Positions 13,175 to 24,561 of a stretch of DNA of 64,000 nucleotides are shown here, in pieces. This stretch comes from Sceloporus undulatus (Eukaryota; Chordata; Lepidosauria; Squamata; Phrynosomatidae): positions 44,173,529 to 44,237,528 of the forward strand of contig NC_056528.1 of assembly GCF_019175285.1 (NCBI RefSeq), written 5' to 3'. The notes under the pieces are model-generated. The model was not told where the DNA came from, made no database searches, and saw nothing but the letters and a program-made list of their open reading frames with translations. Positions within the stretch are counted from its first letter, which is position 1, and each line of letters opens with the position of its first letter. The position numbers and the translations under genes are program-made.

Positions 13175-13400
13175 ATGTTGTGTAGTGGTTTGAACGTTGG
13201 ACTGCAACTCTGGAGATCAGGTTCAATTTCCAGCTTGGCTGTGAAACCCACTGAATGACCGCGGGTCCATTACATGCTCTCAGCCACAAGGGAAGGCAAT
13301 AGCAACCTCCTCTGAACAAATCTTTCCAAGGAAACCTCATGATAGGATTGCCTTAGGGTCACCATAAGTCAGAAACAATTTGAATGCACACAGCAACAAC
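13175..13400 (+). mobile_element. CORE-SINE (MIR-like)
   Basis: A near full-length copy has the head AGTGGTTTGAACGTTGGACT, a CORE part, and the tail TCACCATAAGTCAGAAACAA followed by CAACAACA. Confidence 0.88.
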
Positions 13401-13539
13401 AGCAACTCTCCAACTATCCCAATTTGGCAGGGACAGTCCTGATTAATCTTCTGCTGTCCCATGTTTTGAGCTGCTTTAAAAAATGTCTCAGTTTCTCTCT
13501 CCTTCTCCCACTTCCCCTGTTTGTCTTCAGCTTAAAGAA

Positions 13540-13648
13540 CTGGAGCACAGCTTTGGTGCAGCTTCCGGACTCTTAGTATACATGCATCATTTAAACAGCG
13601 TACCTCCAAAGTGACCCAAAGCAGCTTTATTTTGGCCTGTCTGTATGG
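13540..13648. mobile_element. Half copy of the GGGCCTGAACAG MITE
   Basis: It reads GGAGCACAGCTTTGGTGCAG, then ...GTGACCCAAAGCAGCTTTAT and TTTGGCCTGTCTG, matching the right half of the element at 27645-27864. Confidence 0.75.
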
Positions 13649-15097
13649 GGCCTGAGTTCAAAGTGCAAAATGTTTGCACTCAATTAACTCAGCAGGAAGA
13701 GAGGATGTGTGTGCATGTGTGTAATATTCCTCTACCTAATAGGTTGAGGCAAAAGTAAACTGTTGCAGCCTCTCCTAGTTTGTGTGCTTCTTCATTAATA
13801 ATTTCCACCATCTTGACCATACTCTGATATTGCTTGGCTGAACATGTCCATTTTTCATCTGTGAAATGTTGGAGGGTATGAGAAAGTTCGCAGCCTCTTT
13901 CGCACTAACAGCAATGAAAGTTGTGGTGGTATTCATCCTGCTTGTCAGGTAGTTGAGTCTGGGTTAACTGAAGAAACTCTAATTATAGAGGGAGAGGGGA
14001 CATGTGGATTACTACATTTATCTGTACTGTTACATTTGTTGTCCCCATCATTCAAGAGTTCTGCAGTCTCCCACCTCATAAAATGCAGGAATCAGAAATT
14101 TGTCCCATAACTCTATGTCAGATGAACATCATATGCTGCTCAAGAGCTACCAACAGTGGGAGTGTGGTTGTAAAACCAGGCCTAGCCCCTGCTTCATACA
14201 CAGACCAGGGTGGCTTCCTCCTAGACTTTGTTTTGGTGCTCCATTCCTCCATTGGATGTGAATAATTTTAGTTCCCCCCACCCCATATTTAACATACACA
14301 TGAATTACAATCCTCAGATCCAACCGACTATGGATGAAGTCAGTGGAGTTTTACTGCCTCTGCTGCTGCCCCTTACCATCTTTAATAGGGACTTACAAGC
14401 CTTGCCACACATTCGCAAGTCAAAAAGTCTTGCCATAAAGTCTTGCAAGGCTTTCAGTCCCTATTAAAAATGGCATAGGGCAGCAGCGGAGGCAACAGTA
14501 AATTATTCCTGAATAATCAAATCCACAAGAGTCAGACTCACAAATGTGGAGATACACAATTTTTTATACAACATTTTGGGCCAAGAACTACACTGCAAAT
14601 TAACAGAAATCTGTCTTCCGAAGGATAATAGTGTTTTGATCTGCATATTAGTCCAGAAAATGCAACTTACGTAAATTCACTTTAAAATGTGAGCCAAACA
14701 AAATGTTCCCTATTTCATAGCTTTAGATCCCTGCTGGAATGTACCATCCAAGACACTTCCAAACCAGAATGTGGCTCCCAAGCCAAAAAGAAAAGAAAAG
14801 AAGTTTTCTTACACCTGATGTAAAGAAGAGCTATTGAGCCGTGAGCTGATTCCAGTTCCCAAGTCATTGGGTGTCAATCACTGGCAAGGAAAGAAAGAAA
14901 CAATTATAGTCCATGAGCACAAATACTATACTGATCCCTGGCACAGTGTGGGGGGAAATATTGGCTCCCCACATCAAATAACTTGAGATGCACTGATCTA
15001 GAGGCATAGAAATCACAATAGTGTTTCTGTAATCCCTTGTAAACTTTCCAGTTGAGAACCATTTGTAAGCTATTCTTTAGAAGAAAAGAGATGCAGC

Positions 15098-15325
15098 CAT
15101 GTACTAAGGAGCCCTGATGGCACAGTGCTTAAATGCTGGTACTGCAGCCACAATGTTGTGAGTTCAGTCCCAGGGCTCCAGGTTGACTCAGCCTTGCATC
15201 CTTTCGTAGGTCAGTAAAATGAATAATGAGCTGGTTGGGGGCAATTGGCTTACAGACTGTAAACTTTTTAGTGCTGAGTTTGCTATTAAGCGGTATAGAA
15301 ATGTGAATGCTATTGCTAGTCTTAC
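15098..15325 (+). mobile_element. Sauria-type SINE
   Basis: The tRNA-like head (GGCACAGTGCTTAAATGCTG, TTGTGAGTTCAGTCCCAGGG) is followed by AGGTTGACTCAGCCTTGCAT, a GGTCAGTAAAATGA step and GGGGGCAATTGGCTTACA. This layout is diagnostic of squamate Sauria SINEs, which borrow the Bov-B tail. Confidence 0.85.
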
Positions 15326-16031
15326 ATAACAGGGACATTGGATCAGATTAAACACCTATCCAGCTCAGCATCCTGTTACATCATGGACAACCAGTTATCT
15401 ATGGAAAGCTGGACATGAGTCTGTAACTGCAGTTTCCATCTTGTACTCCCTAGCATCTCATACTTCCTAGATATACATAGGCAAGCTGATATTAGATATG
15501 ATGCAAAGCCCATGAATGTGCATTAATTTATCCCATCCCCTTTTAAAGTCATACAAGTTGACAACCATAATGTTAATGGTCTGTCAACAAAATCAACACA
15601 AAGGGAATTAAAACCTAACTAATACCAAAGGAAACAAAGAAATGAAGTTAGGGTTTATAAACTATTTCTCAGCCTATAAAAATTAATATAACATTTATTT
15701 ATAAGAATGTATATATGTTGTTAAAAGCTGTCAAATCAACAAAAAAATACAATCAAGTTGAACAGGCCAATGAATATACAACAAAAAGAACCAAAGTTCT
15801 GTGGGGAGAACTCTAGTTTCTAGAAATGCAACAGTCTTCTTGAAGGCAAAAGGTGAACCAGTCTCAAATGATATAAGGGCCCATTGGAAGACAAATGACT
15901 GTAGTAGGAAACTTGGCAGAGAGGAATAAAATCCATGGGTTTAAATCACAGTTCTCCACTATTTCCAGCCAAATGTGTTTTGACAACCAGTCTTCATCAG
16001 TGGCTTGAGTGTTTGTTTGACTTTCCTTATC

Positions 16032-16032
<1 letters not shown>

Positions 16033-16080
<48 letters not shown>
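16033..16080. repeat. (AT)n microsatellite
   Basis: About 24 AT units run in tandem, followed by GCGCGCC. Confidence 0.95.
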
Positions 16081-16084
<4 letters not shown>

Positions 16085-16085
<1 letters not shown>

Positions 16086-16390
16086 CCACCTTTCACCCTG
16101 GACGGACTGGAGGCGGCTCACTGATAAAACATTTAAAATGGCACTAAATATCAAAACAATTAAAACCTATCCAATATAAAATCACATAAAATATACAGAA
16201 GGTAAAAAACATAATCTAAAACAAGCCCCTACAAAATAAAACCAGGATTGCATGACTTCAGAAAGTCTGCCTGCTTAGGAATGTCTTTACCTGCCGGCAA
16301 AAGGCCAGCAGGAAGTAGACTGCAGTCTATGAAAGCTCATGCTGCCAATTTCTTTCTTTCAGTTAATCTCAAAGGTTCTACAAGATCAAT
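16085..16390. mobile_element. Unclassified retroelement debris
   Basis: GGCGGCTCACTGATAAAACA and the A-rich AAAACCTATCCAATA stretch resemble squamate LINE 3' tails. CTATGAAAGCTCATGCTG with CTCAAAGGTTCTACAAG at 16325-16385 matches a repeat also seen near 4080-4150 and 48060-48140. Confidence 0.35.
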
Positions 16391-17582
16391 TGACCACTGG
16401 ATCGTGGCCATGGGCCTGAAATTCTGTTTTCAATAGGGCTGGGGCAAATGCTCTCCCCCAAATGCTCTCCTACAGTTTCAATACAGATTGCAGCCCCAAT
16501 TGTTTGAAAAGTAACCCCCCCACACACACACACACAAGAGAGACATCCTCAAATACTTACTCAGACTTGGCTATTCTTGAACCTGGGACCATTTGGGTTT
16601 CAAAGAAAGCTTGTAATGGATGTCACTGGAATGCCAGATATGCAGGCAGAAATCACCTGCATATGGAGGATGGCACCCCTTCTTTATCATATTTGCGTGA
16701 ATGAGAAATGGCCTTCATGATCTTCCTGCTGGAGGGAGCATTTCACAGAGGACAAGAAGAAAATGTTAGCAAAGTGTGCCTAGAGTAGCAGCTCAGTCAT
16801 AATAAAATAAAAGGAGTGCATCTCCCCAAAAAAGAGGCTAAAAGAGACAACACAGTCAAGCATTGCATAATATAATACTGTACAATTACTGCACAAGCTA
16901 ACACACATCCACATATATATATGCATGTGCAAATCTGATTTAAATAGAAAAACAATATATCTCTTGTCCTCATCATAGTATGATGTGTTCTTGCTTGGTC
17001 TACTCCACGGGTTCAAATTTATGAAATTGCAAATCCTAGTATTCTGTAGGACATAATCATGGCTGTTGAAGTGGAATCATAATGCTATAATTGTGCAGTG
17101 TGAAAGGGTCCTTGAAACGGATAGACCTTTAAATTGAGTAGTTGTGGGAGAACTTTGGCCTTCTGCCTTTGAGGTCCCCTAATCCCCTACTACTGGCCAT
17201 GCTGGTTGGGCTTTTTGAGAGATGACATCTAAAACAAAATTATACGCTTAGAAAGGTCCTAAAGTGACATTTAGACCCTTTACCATCCTTGTTACCTACA
17301 TCTGTCCAGAACTAGACACAGTAGCTCACATGAAGGTAAAACGTTTCGTTCTCCTGAAAAAGAGGACATCTCTTTGCAACCATACCTAGGTTTTTGTCAT
17401 GCCCTGGAACAATAATCAGGGCCAAAGAAACTGTTGTAGAGATTAACTATACTCTGTACTTGATGTCTCTCTCTTTTCTCTGTCGTTTGATCCAGATTCC
17501 TTACATCTTTACTAGAGGTCAGGACCTGTCAGGAAATTGTACATTTAGCATTCTGATGCATCAACCCACACAAAACTCTGAC

Positions 17583-17631
17583 TGAGTCATAGATCAGAGC
17601 TGGAAGAGACCACAAGGGCCATCCAGGCCTT
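17583..17631 (-). mobile_element. CR1 LINE 3' end
   Basis: GAGTCATAGATCAGAGCTGG and GAAGAGACCACAAGGGCCAT are the complement of the CR1 3' terminus. It ends 15 bases before the EDNRB2 start codon. Confidence 0.75.
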
Positions 17632-17646
17632 AACCATTACTTCCCA

Positions 17647-18102
17647 ATGGGCTTCTTTCTGCCTCCTCTTGTGTTGGCCTCTTGCCTAACCTGCCTGATG
17701 ATCCTGGGTGTCTCCAGCCAAACGGCCAACAGCTACAGGGACATCACCATCCCCTTTGAGGTTCTGGATCAAGAGAAAGCTTACAGCCTTATCCAGCCTG
17801 GCATTCTGCTGGACCCCAGAGGTACCTCCAACCAATCAAGGGACCCTGGAGATGCCGTCACACAGGGCCCACAGCCATCAGTTATGTGTGCCAAGCCAAC
17901 CGAGATCCGGCAAGCCTTCAAGTACATCAACACTTTTGTGTCCTGCACTATCTTTATGGTGGGCATCATTGGCAACTCTACCCTGCTGAGAATCATCTAC
18001 AAGAACAAATGCATGAGGAATGGACCAAATGTCCTCATTGCCAGCCTGGCACTTGGGGACCTTCTCTACATCCTCATTGGCTTGCCCATCAATGTGTACA
18101 AG
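17647..18102 (+). CDS. EDNRB2: EDNRB2 coding exon 1 (residues 1-152)
   Basis: The exon carries the signal peptide, the extracellular N-terminus, TM1 (about 91-117) and TM2. The first ATG of the open frame is followed at once by a hydrophobic leader, which fixes the start. The donor reads AAG|GTAGGT. Reading through it adds only ten residues before a stop. Confidence 0.92.
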
Positions 18103-21100
18103 GTAGGTACCTTACCTAAGGTAAGGAAAGATTAAATGAGTTTGTTCATGTTTGGATTAGTTAATCACATTGCTAGGCTTCCCCCTTCAGTAGGGATCAG
18201 TAACCAGAAGTTGGTGGATCATCAAAATTACAGGGTTGATGATAGGACAATGTTAAATAAAGAGGTAGACTTCATTGGACCAGGATGAAGAATGAGGTGC
18301 AGTGCACAGGTGGACAGAGATTAGGAAAGTTACTATTTTGGATTACAACTTTCAGAATACTTTATCCAATATGACCCCCTGAGAGAGCTGTTGGCCACAA
18401 AAGGTTTTTCCCCTCTCAGTCTGTGCTGGCATAGCATTTGTTTTGCATAGAGTAGTTAACATCTCTAACTTCTTCTGTGGGAAGCAAAGGAAACTACTCC
18501 AACACTGGATATACCACTCCCAGCTTGAAATAGGCATGGTCCAGCAATAACTGCCTTACATGGTGCTTTCAGTCTATTTCTTCTCAGGCTAGACAATGCA
18601 TGCAACAGAATAAGATGGGAATGACATGGTAGTTTTGAGATGGTACAATTAGACTACTACATCTGAAAACCACAAGTGTGGGCTCTTTTTAAAATGCTTT
18701 CCTGTGTTTAAAAACTCTTTGCAATGTAGAAAATTAGTAGAACAGGGAAGGACTGTGGTTTGAACATTCTTTCTGTCATCCTAGATTTCCCTTTGCAGGG
18801 AACATTTATGCAGTAGAGCACTATATGTCTCCTTCTCCTTCCCCTGTTTTCTGGCTGTGTGTTATATTGATAAGGAGTGAAAATCATAGTTATTGGACTA
18901 CAACGTCTACCGTTCCTGACTATGTTGGCCACTGCTACTGGTACCTGCAATCCAACAACATCTGGAAGGCCCACACCTATTGTAGACAAAGAGTCTATAC
19001 AGACCGGCACTTTGTGCTGGCCTTTGGGCAGAGCCAGGGTGCAGTGTCCACACAATGGATGCCCTAGCCCCGCCACCAGGGTGCCATTTTGGTGCACACC
19101 AGTCTACACAATGAACGCCATCATGGCATGACTCTGGTGCTGCATCTACACAATGCAGTGCCAAAGGGGCATCATAAAATCAAGAGTGCAAGAAGGAGTC
19201 GCTTTTGCAGCTCCTTTTTGCACTCTCCGGAGGCCAGATTGGGGCCGTGGCATGTAAAGGGGTAACTGCATGCCACCCATCTGTACAGCCCCTAAGGCTG
19301 CATCTGCACTGCAGGAATAATGCAACTTGACACTCTATTAAGTGCCATGACCCAATGCTATGGCATCCTGCAAGCTGTAGTTTTGTGAGATATTGAGCCC
19401 TCTCTGTCAGAGCACTCTGGTACCCTAACAAACTAAAAATCTCAGGATTTTGTAGGAAGGAGCCATAGTAGTTAAAACAGTGTCAAACAGCAGCATCATA
19501 AAACTCAGAGGCTGAGCAGACAGCTAGGATAGCAAGGACGGAGCCATGCTATTCTGGATCTGGTGTTCACTCAGAACAGTCCCTGGACTGGTGTGGGTAT
19601 GTGGGGGTGTTTACATGCCCATGCCCATCCCCATACTGACCTGGAATCCGTTATCGGTACATGCATCTTACCTTGAAGTGCCATCTCTGGTACTGGGAAA
19701 CCCCTGTAAGTTGTAACCACATCTGATGTGGAAATGGACTACCTGATTGCATCAAACATGGTGATGCAGGGGCTTCTCAATATCAATAATTGCACTACAA
19801 GGTAAGGAGCATGGTGGTTGTGTATAAACAGCCAGGGTTTGCCATGGAGTTTCCAGGAAACTCTGCAGCCAAATTGACTCAGGTACAAGCTGGATCCACC
19901 TCATCCGTCCAGTCTGGTAGGATTATATCCAATCCTGGCCTGGTTTTTGGCCTGTATTATCTGAGCTAGATGACATGGGGCCAGGGGGAACATAGGTCTC
20001 TTGGCTCATGTGGTCAACTTTTCAGAAATGGGAGTCTCAGAAACATCCATGAAGGTTCAGTGTTAAACTTTCAAATGGGAGCAACCCACTTTGAACCCAC
20101 TGTTGTTGCTTCTTGGGCATTGCGAGAAAGGACATAATAGAAGTACTGTTGAGCAGCTCCAGAGCCAGAGGTTAGTCAGATGTCAGAAAGGCAGAAAAAC
20201 TAGGACGCCTTATGTGCTCAACTGAGAAGCCCTGAGGGCAAAATATCCCAGTGGAATGAATCTGTCTCAGAGGCCCACTCATATGTTTCAAGTTGTTTTG
20301 GAGCTTCGCCAAGGACCTCCTGATGAAAACTGGTCAAGAAGAGCCTTGGCCCGGAGCCATAATAAGTTGTGGACACGTGAGCCCTGAGCACATGGAGGAG
20401 GTCTCTCTTTCCCCACTTTAGGGCTAATGGTGAATTTACAATGAGTCGACAGAGTTCACTTTTGTCACATTTCTCATTTTCCAATTCGTTTCAGCCTTTA
20501 TTCAACTCATTTTGCAAATCAGGCAAATTATGTCAAAAGAAAGCCCTCACATAAACATATGCAAATATCTTTGCATACATTATGTTTAATGTACACATAC
20601 AGTATATGCAATATGAACATGTTTGTAACACACTTTTGGTAGAGTACACACTTTTTGCCAGCATATTATTCTTAATATGATACATTCTTGGATGTATTCT
20701 GTAATTCATATCCATACAGTATATACCCATGTATAGGTCTAGAAATTCTAGTCAAAAAAATTTACTCAAAAACTTGGGTTGACTTATCCATAGGTCAATG
20801 TAAGTTTGTTGTTGTTGTTGCTCCTTCAAGTCATTTCTGACTTATGGTGGCTCTTAAGCGAAGCTATCATGGGGTTTTCTTGGCAGGATTTGTTCATGGG
20901 AGGCTTGCCATTGATTTCCCCTAAGGCTGAGAGGATGTGACTTACCCAAGTTTAGGGTTAGGGTTATACAATGGGTTTCATGGCTGAATTGAACCTTGGT
21001 CTCCAGACTTATAATCCAACACTAAAACCAGTACTTTAGTCAAGTATATATATAGAGTGTGTGTGTGTGTGTGTGCATGTGTGAGTTGTCTAGGTATGGG

Positions 21101-21125
21101 TGTGTGTGTGTGCATATGCATGGGG

Positions 21126-21178
<53 letters not shown>

Positions 21179-24100
21179 TTTTTAAGGTGATAAGGCAGAT
21201 TTCCAAATTCTAAAGACTGTGGCTGGCAGCCTGTTGATGAGTCCCAACAATATTAGACCCACTGAATGGTAAGTAAACCAGTAGGTAAATCACATTGATT
21301 CAATGGGTTTACAGTAGGACCCTATCTGGCCTTTGCAGGGTGCAATAGCCGCATTGCCACAGCTTGCCGATGCCCCTTCGGTGCTGTGTTGTGCGAATGT
21401 AGCGCTGGAGGAATGCCATGACACCGTGCAGGCCAGAGCCACGGCATGCATCATGGAGGATTGTCATAAGTTGGAAACAACTTGAAGGCACACAACAATA
21501 AAGATTTTATATCAATGGGATAATAAATCTACTCTGGCTTTTTGTTCAAATTTTGAAGGCAGTACCTATGGTTCTGGATCTGTTTTGTGGATAGGATTCA
21601 ACACCTTGAATTACTCCTTCAAAGGTTGGTCTGAAAACCACTAACATAAGTCACAACCCAGAACAGCTTCCTGCACACTGAGGCCTCATTCCCACTACCT
21701 TTTAAACCAGATCACAAAACAGTTTGAACAAGCTTAAATGGCCATGGTTCGCACTTGAACCAAATCGCTGAAGCAATTCGAAGAGGGGGGCCACACGCTA
21801 GATCCATTTAACCTGCATCTTTTTGATGCTGATTTTTTCTGCGTCTTTTTGGATAAATCGATTCTGTGCAAGTGTGAACCAGATGCGGATCTGGATCAAT
21901 TTAAATTTGCCTGTTGGCTGGCTCGAGCTGGTCCATTTTCAATCGATTCGTTCGTCAATGTGAACCACAAGTGGGTTATTTTATTTTATTTTGCAGCAAG
22001 AAAATGTGATCAGGATAAATGTAGTGTGAACCATGATCTGCTGCTGAATTGATTCAGATCGCAAAACGATTTATTTGAAAGTGGGAATGAGGCCTGAGAG
22101 TTAACATGTCACAACTGGTCTAATGCAACTTTTCCACCTTCACACTAATTGTAAATGTTTGCTTGCATGTTTATGTGTGAAGGACATTCTGTTCCCACCA
22201 ATCTGAAATTGTCCAACCCAGGAACAGCTTCACCCTTTGACTTCGATGCTTATAAATCAGGCCAAAGTTCTGTGTTACATCTTCCAGAATCCACCCTGAC
22301 AAAAAACCTGGATGGAAATTATTGGAGCTGTTGTCCAAAAAATTAATTTTTTCTAAGGGCATGGGCCAGAGTTTTCTTGTCTAGTTACTCCATGTACCAC
22401 CAAAATGTGGATCATACTTTGAACCCAATTGTTCTGCAAAAGTGGGCATGTTAAGGGCATAGCACAAAGAGGAAAGATCATTCTAGACAGGTAATGGAAT
22501 ATCCTTGTTATGTATTTGATTCTGTGCGAAAGGAAGAGTAACCCCTGCGCCTTTAATGTTTTTGACATAGGTGTATAATCCAATTTATTTAACATGAATC
22601 AAAATGAGCCTTTCCTGTCTAATCCAAAGTTTAGCACTAGATTTCCAACTCAGTTAATTAAGTAAAATAATTGAGGCATTTTTTAAGGAGCAAGAATTCT
22701 CTGCCCTGACAAATCATATGTATGGAGGCTGATAGTTGAAATCTTGGTCGTGTAACTGGTTTTGTTCTCAAAGTTTATCAGTGAATGTTTGGATACTGAC
22801 AGATTTCTAATTTTCATTCACTAAAGAAAAATGACACTTTCCGAATGCAATTCACTGCATTTTACACATTTATCAAAATGATGGGATGCTAGCCTGCTCT
22901 GCGATATACAACTGTGGAATTCATTCTTTCAGTGAAGGAAGCAACATATACATAGCACTGTGAGAGCCAGTACGTTGTAGCAAGTTGTACATTGCACCAG
23001 AAATTGTAGACCAGGATTGTAATGTCTTGTCAAACTGAAACCCATTGGGTGACTTTGGGCAAGTCACACTTTCTCAGCCTTAGAGGTATGCACTTCTTTT
23101 CTGAACAAATCTTACCCTGTGGTAGGTTGGCTTTAATGTCATCGTAAGTTGGAAGCGACGTGAAGGTGGACAATGCATAAGATCTTAGAGCAGATTTTCC
23201 TGAGCTGGAAAAGTCTAGGCCAGGACTATTATATTATATTATAGTGCTATGATTCCACTTCAACTGCCTTGAGTCCATCAGATAGAATCCTGGAAATTGC
23301 AGGGAATGTCTGGGCAGGGAAAATGGTGAGCTGATGCACATTGTTAGTGCTCTGCAGTGAGGGGAGATATCACAGTTGAAAAAGCCAGTCAGAGGGACCT
23401 CTGGCTGGTGGAACTGTCCCTGTATCAGAAGTAAAATGGGGGGATTGCCCACATGGGTCAGGGGTCATTTTGGGTATAGAAGATGGAATGAACAAGAAGG
23501 GACTGAGGGAGCAACATCTTCACCCAAGACTAGCAGATCAGATTGAAGAGGTTTGATGGACACTGAGCTGGCAACTTGCTTTCTTAAAATCCTAATAAAA
23601 CCTTGGGATGTTAAACATGAAGAATTTTCCATGAAGGAAAAAGAAATGCAAGGACATTTAGGCTTGGAAGCTTGATGTTATGAGGTACCTCAGCCTGGTG
23701 GAACAGGTGCTAGATGACAGTTGGGTAGTGGCAAATTCCTCTTTTTCTTCCTTCGATTTAGTTCTCTCCTGAGATGACCCATTAATGGCATGCTTTCTCT
23801 TCCACAGCTCCTTGCAGAAGACTGGCCTTTTGGTGTGCAGGTGTGCAAACTGGTGCCGTTCATCCAGAAGGCCTCTGTGGGCATCACTGTTCTCAGCCTC
23901 TGTGCTCTCAGCATAGACAGGTAATGGACCACTTTTGATGCCTATCATCCAATTTGAAAAATCAAGTGGATAAAAAGACTTGGAAAATTTACTTGCTGCA
24001 CTATAATTCCAAGAATTCTGCAACCAGAATGTTACAGATTCTGTTGGCATATTTGGATGTTCACTTGGGAAATGACTTCCCCCACACTCTCTCTCCCTCT

Positions 24101-24527
24101 GACACACACACACTGTGCATTGGGCAGTCATACTCCTTCAGTCCCTTAAGCCTTAAACATAAACTGCATTCTGATTCGTAGCTTGAGAAGTTGTTGCATG
24201 GAACTGGACTGTGCTTTGCAGGCTGGGAAGCCATTATAGTGTGGCTTATTCCTGAGTAAATCATACATACAAATGATATGCATAGTAATCGATTTGGAAA
24301 TTTAAAAATGTCCAGATTAGTAAAAATTACTAACTTTAAAATGTTTCTTACTTATGTCAACCCTAAGGCAACCCTATTACAGGGTTTTCTTGACAAGATT
24401 TATTCAGGAGGGGTTTGCCTTTGCCTTCCTCTGAGGCTGAGAGAGAGTGGGTTTCCATGGCTGAGCAAGGATTCGAACCTTGGTCTCCAGGGTCATAGTC
24501 CAATGCTCAAACCACTACAGCATGCTG

Positions 24528-24561
<34 letters not shown>

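Larger units (their letters stand above)
18103..23807. other. EDNRB2 intron 1
   Basis: The 5.7-kb intron holds MITEs at 18991, 19296 and 21682, CORE-SINEs at 20810 and 22975, and simple repeats. No other exon was recognised in it. Confidence 0.8.

Noticed and set aside
16033-16154. YIYIYIY repeat proteins
   Set aside because: They are translations of the (AT)n microsatellite.
17647-18135. 162-residue frame that runs through the exon 1 donor of EDNRB2
   Set aside because: The last ten residues come from reading past AAG|GTAGGT, and the family continues with the next exon.
20948-20965. TTTAGGGTTAGGGTTA, telomere-like
   Set aside because: Only about two units, within an antisense CORE-SINE that has a similar sequence by chance. 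This is not an interstitial telomere array.
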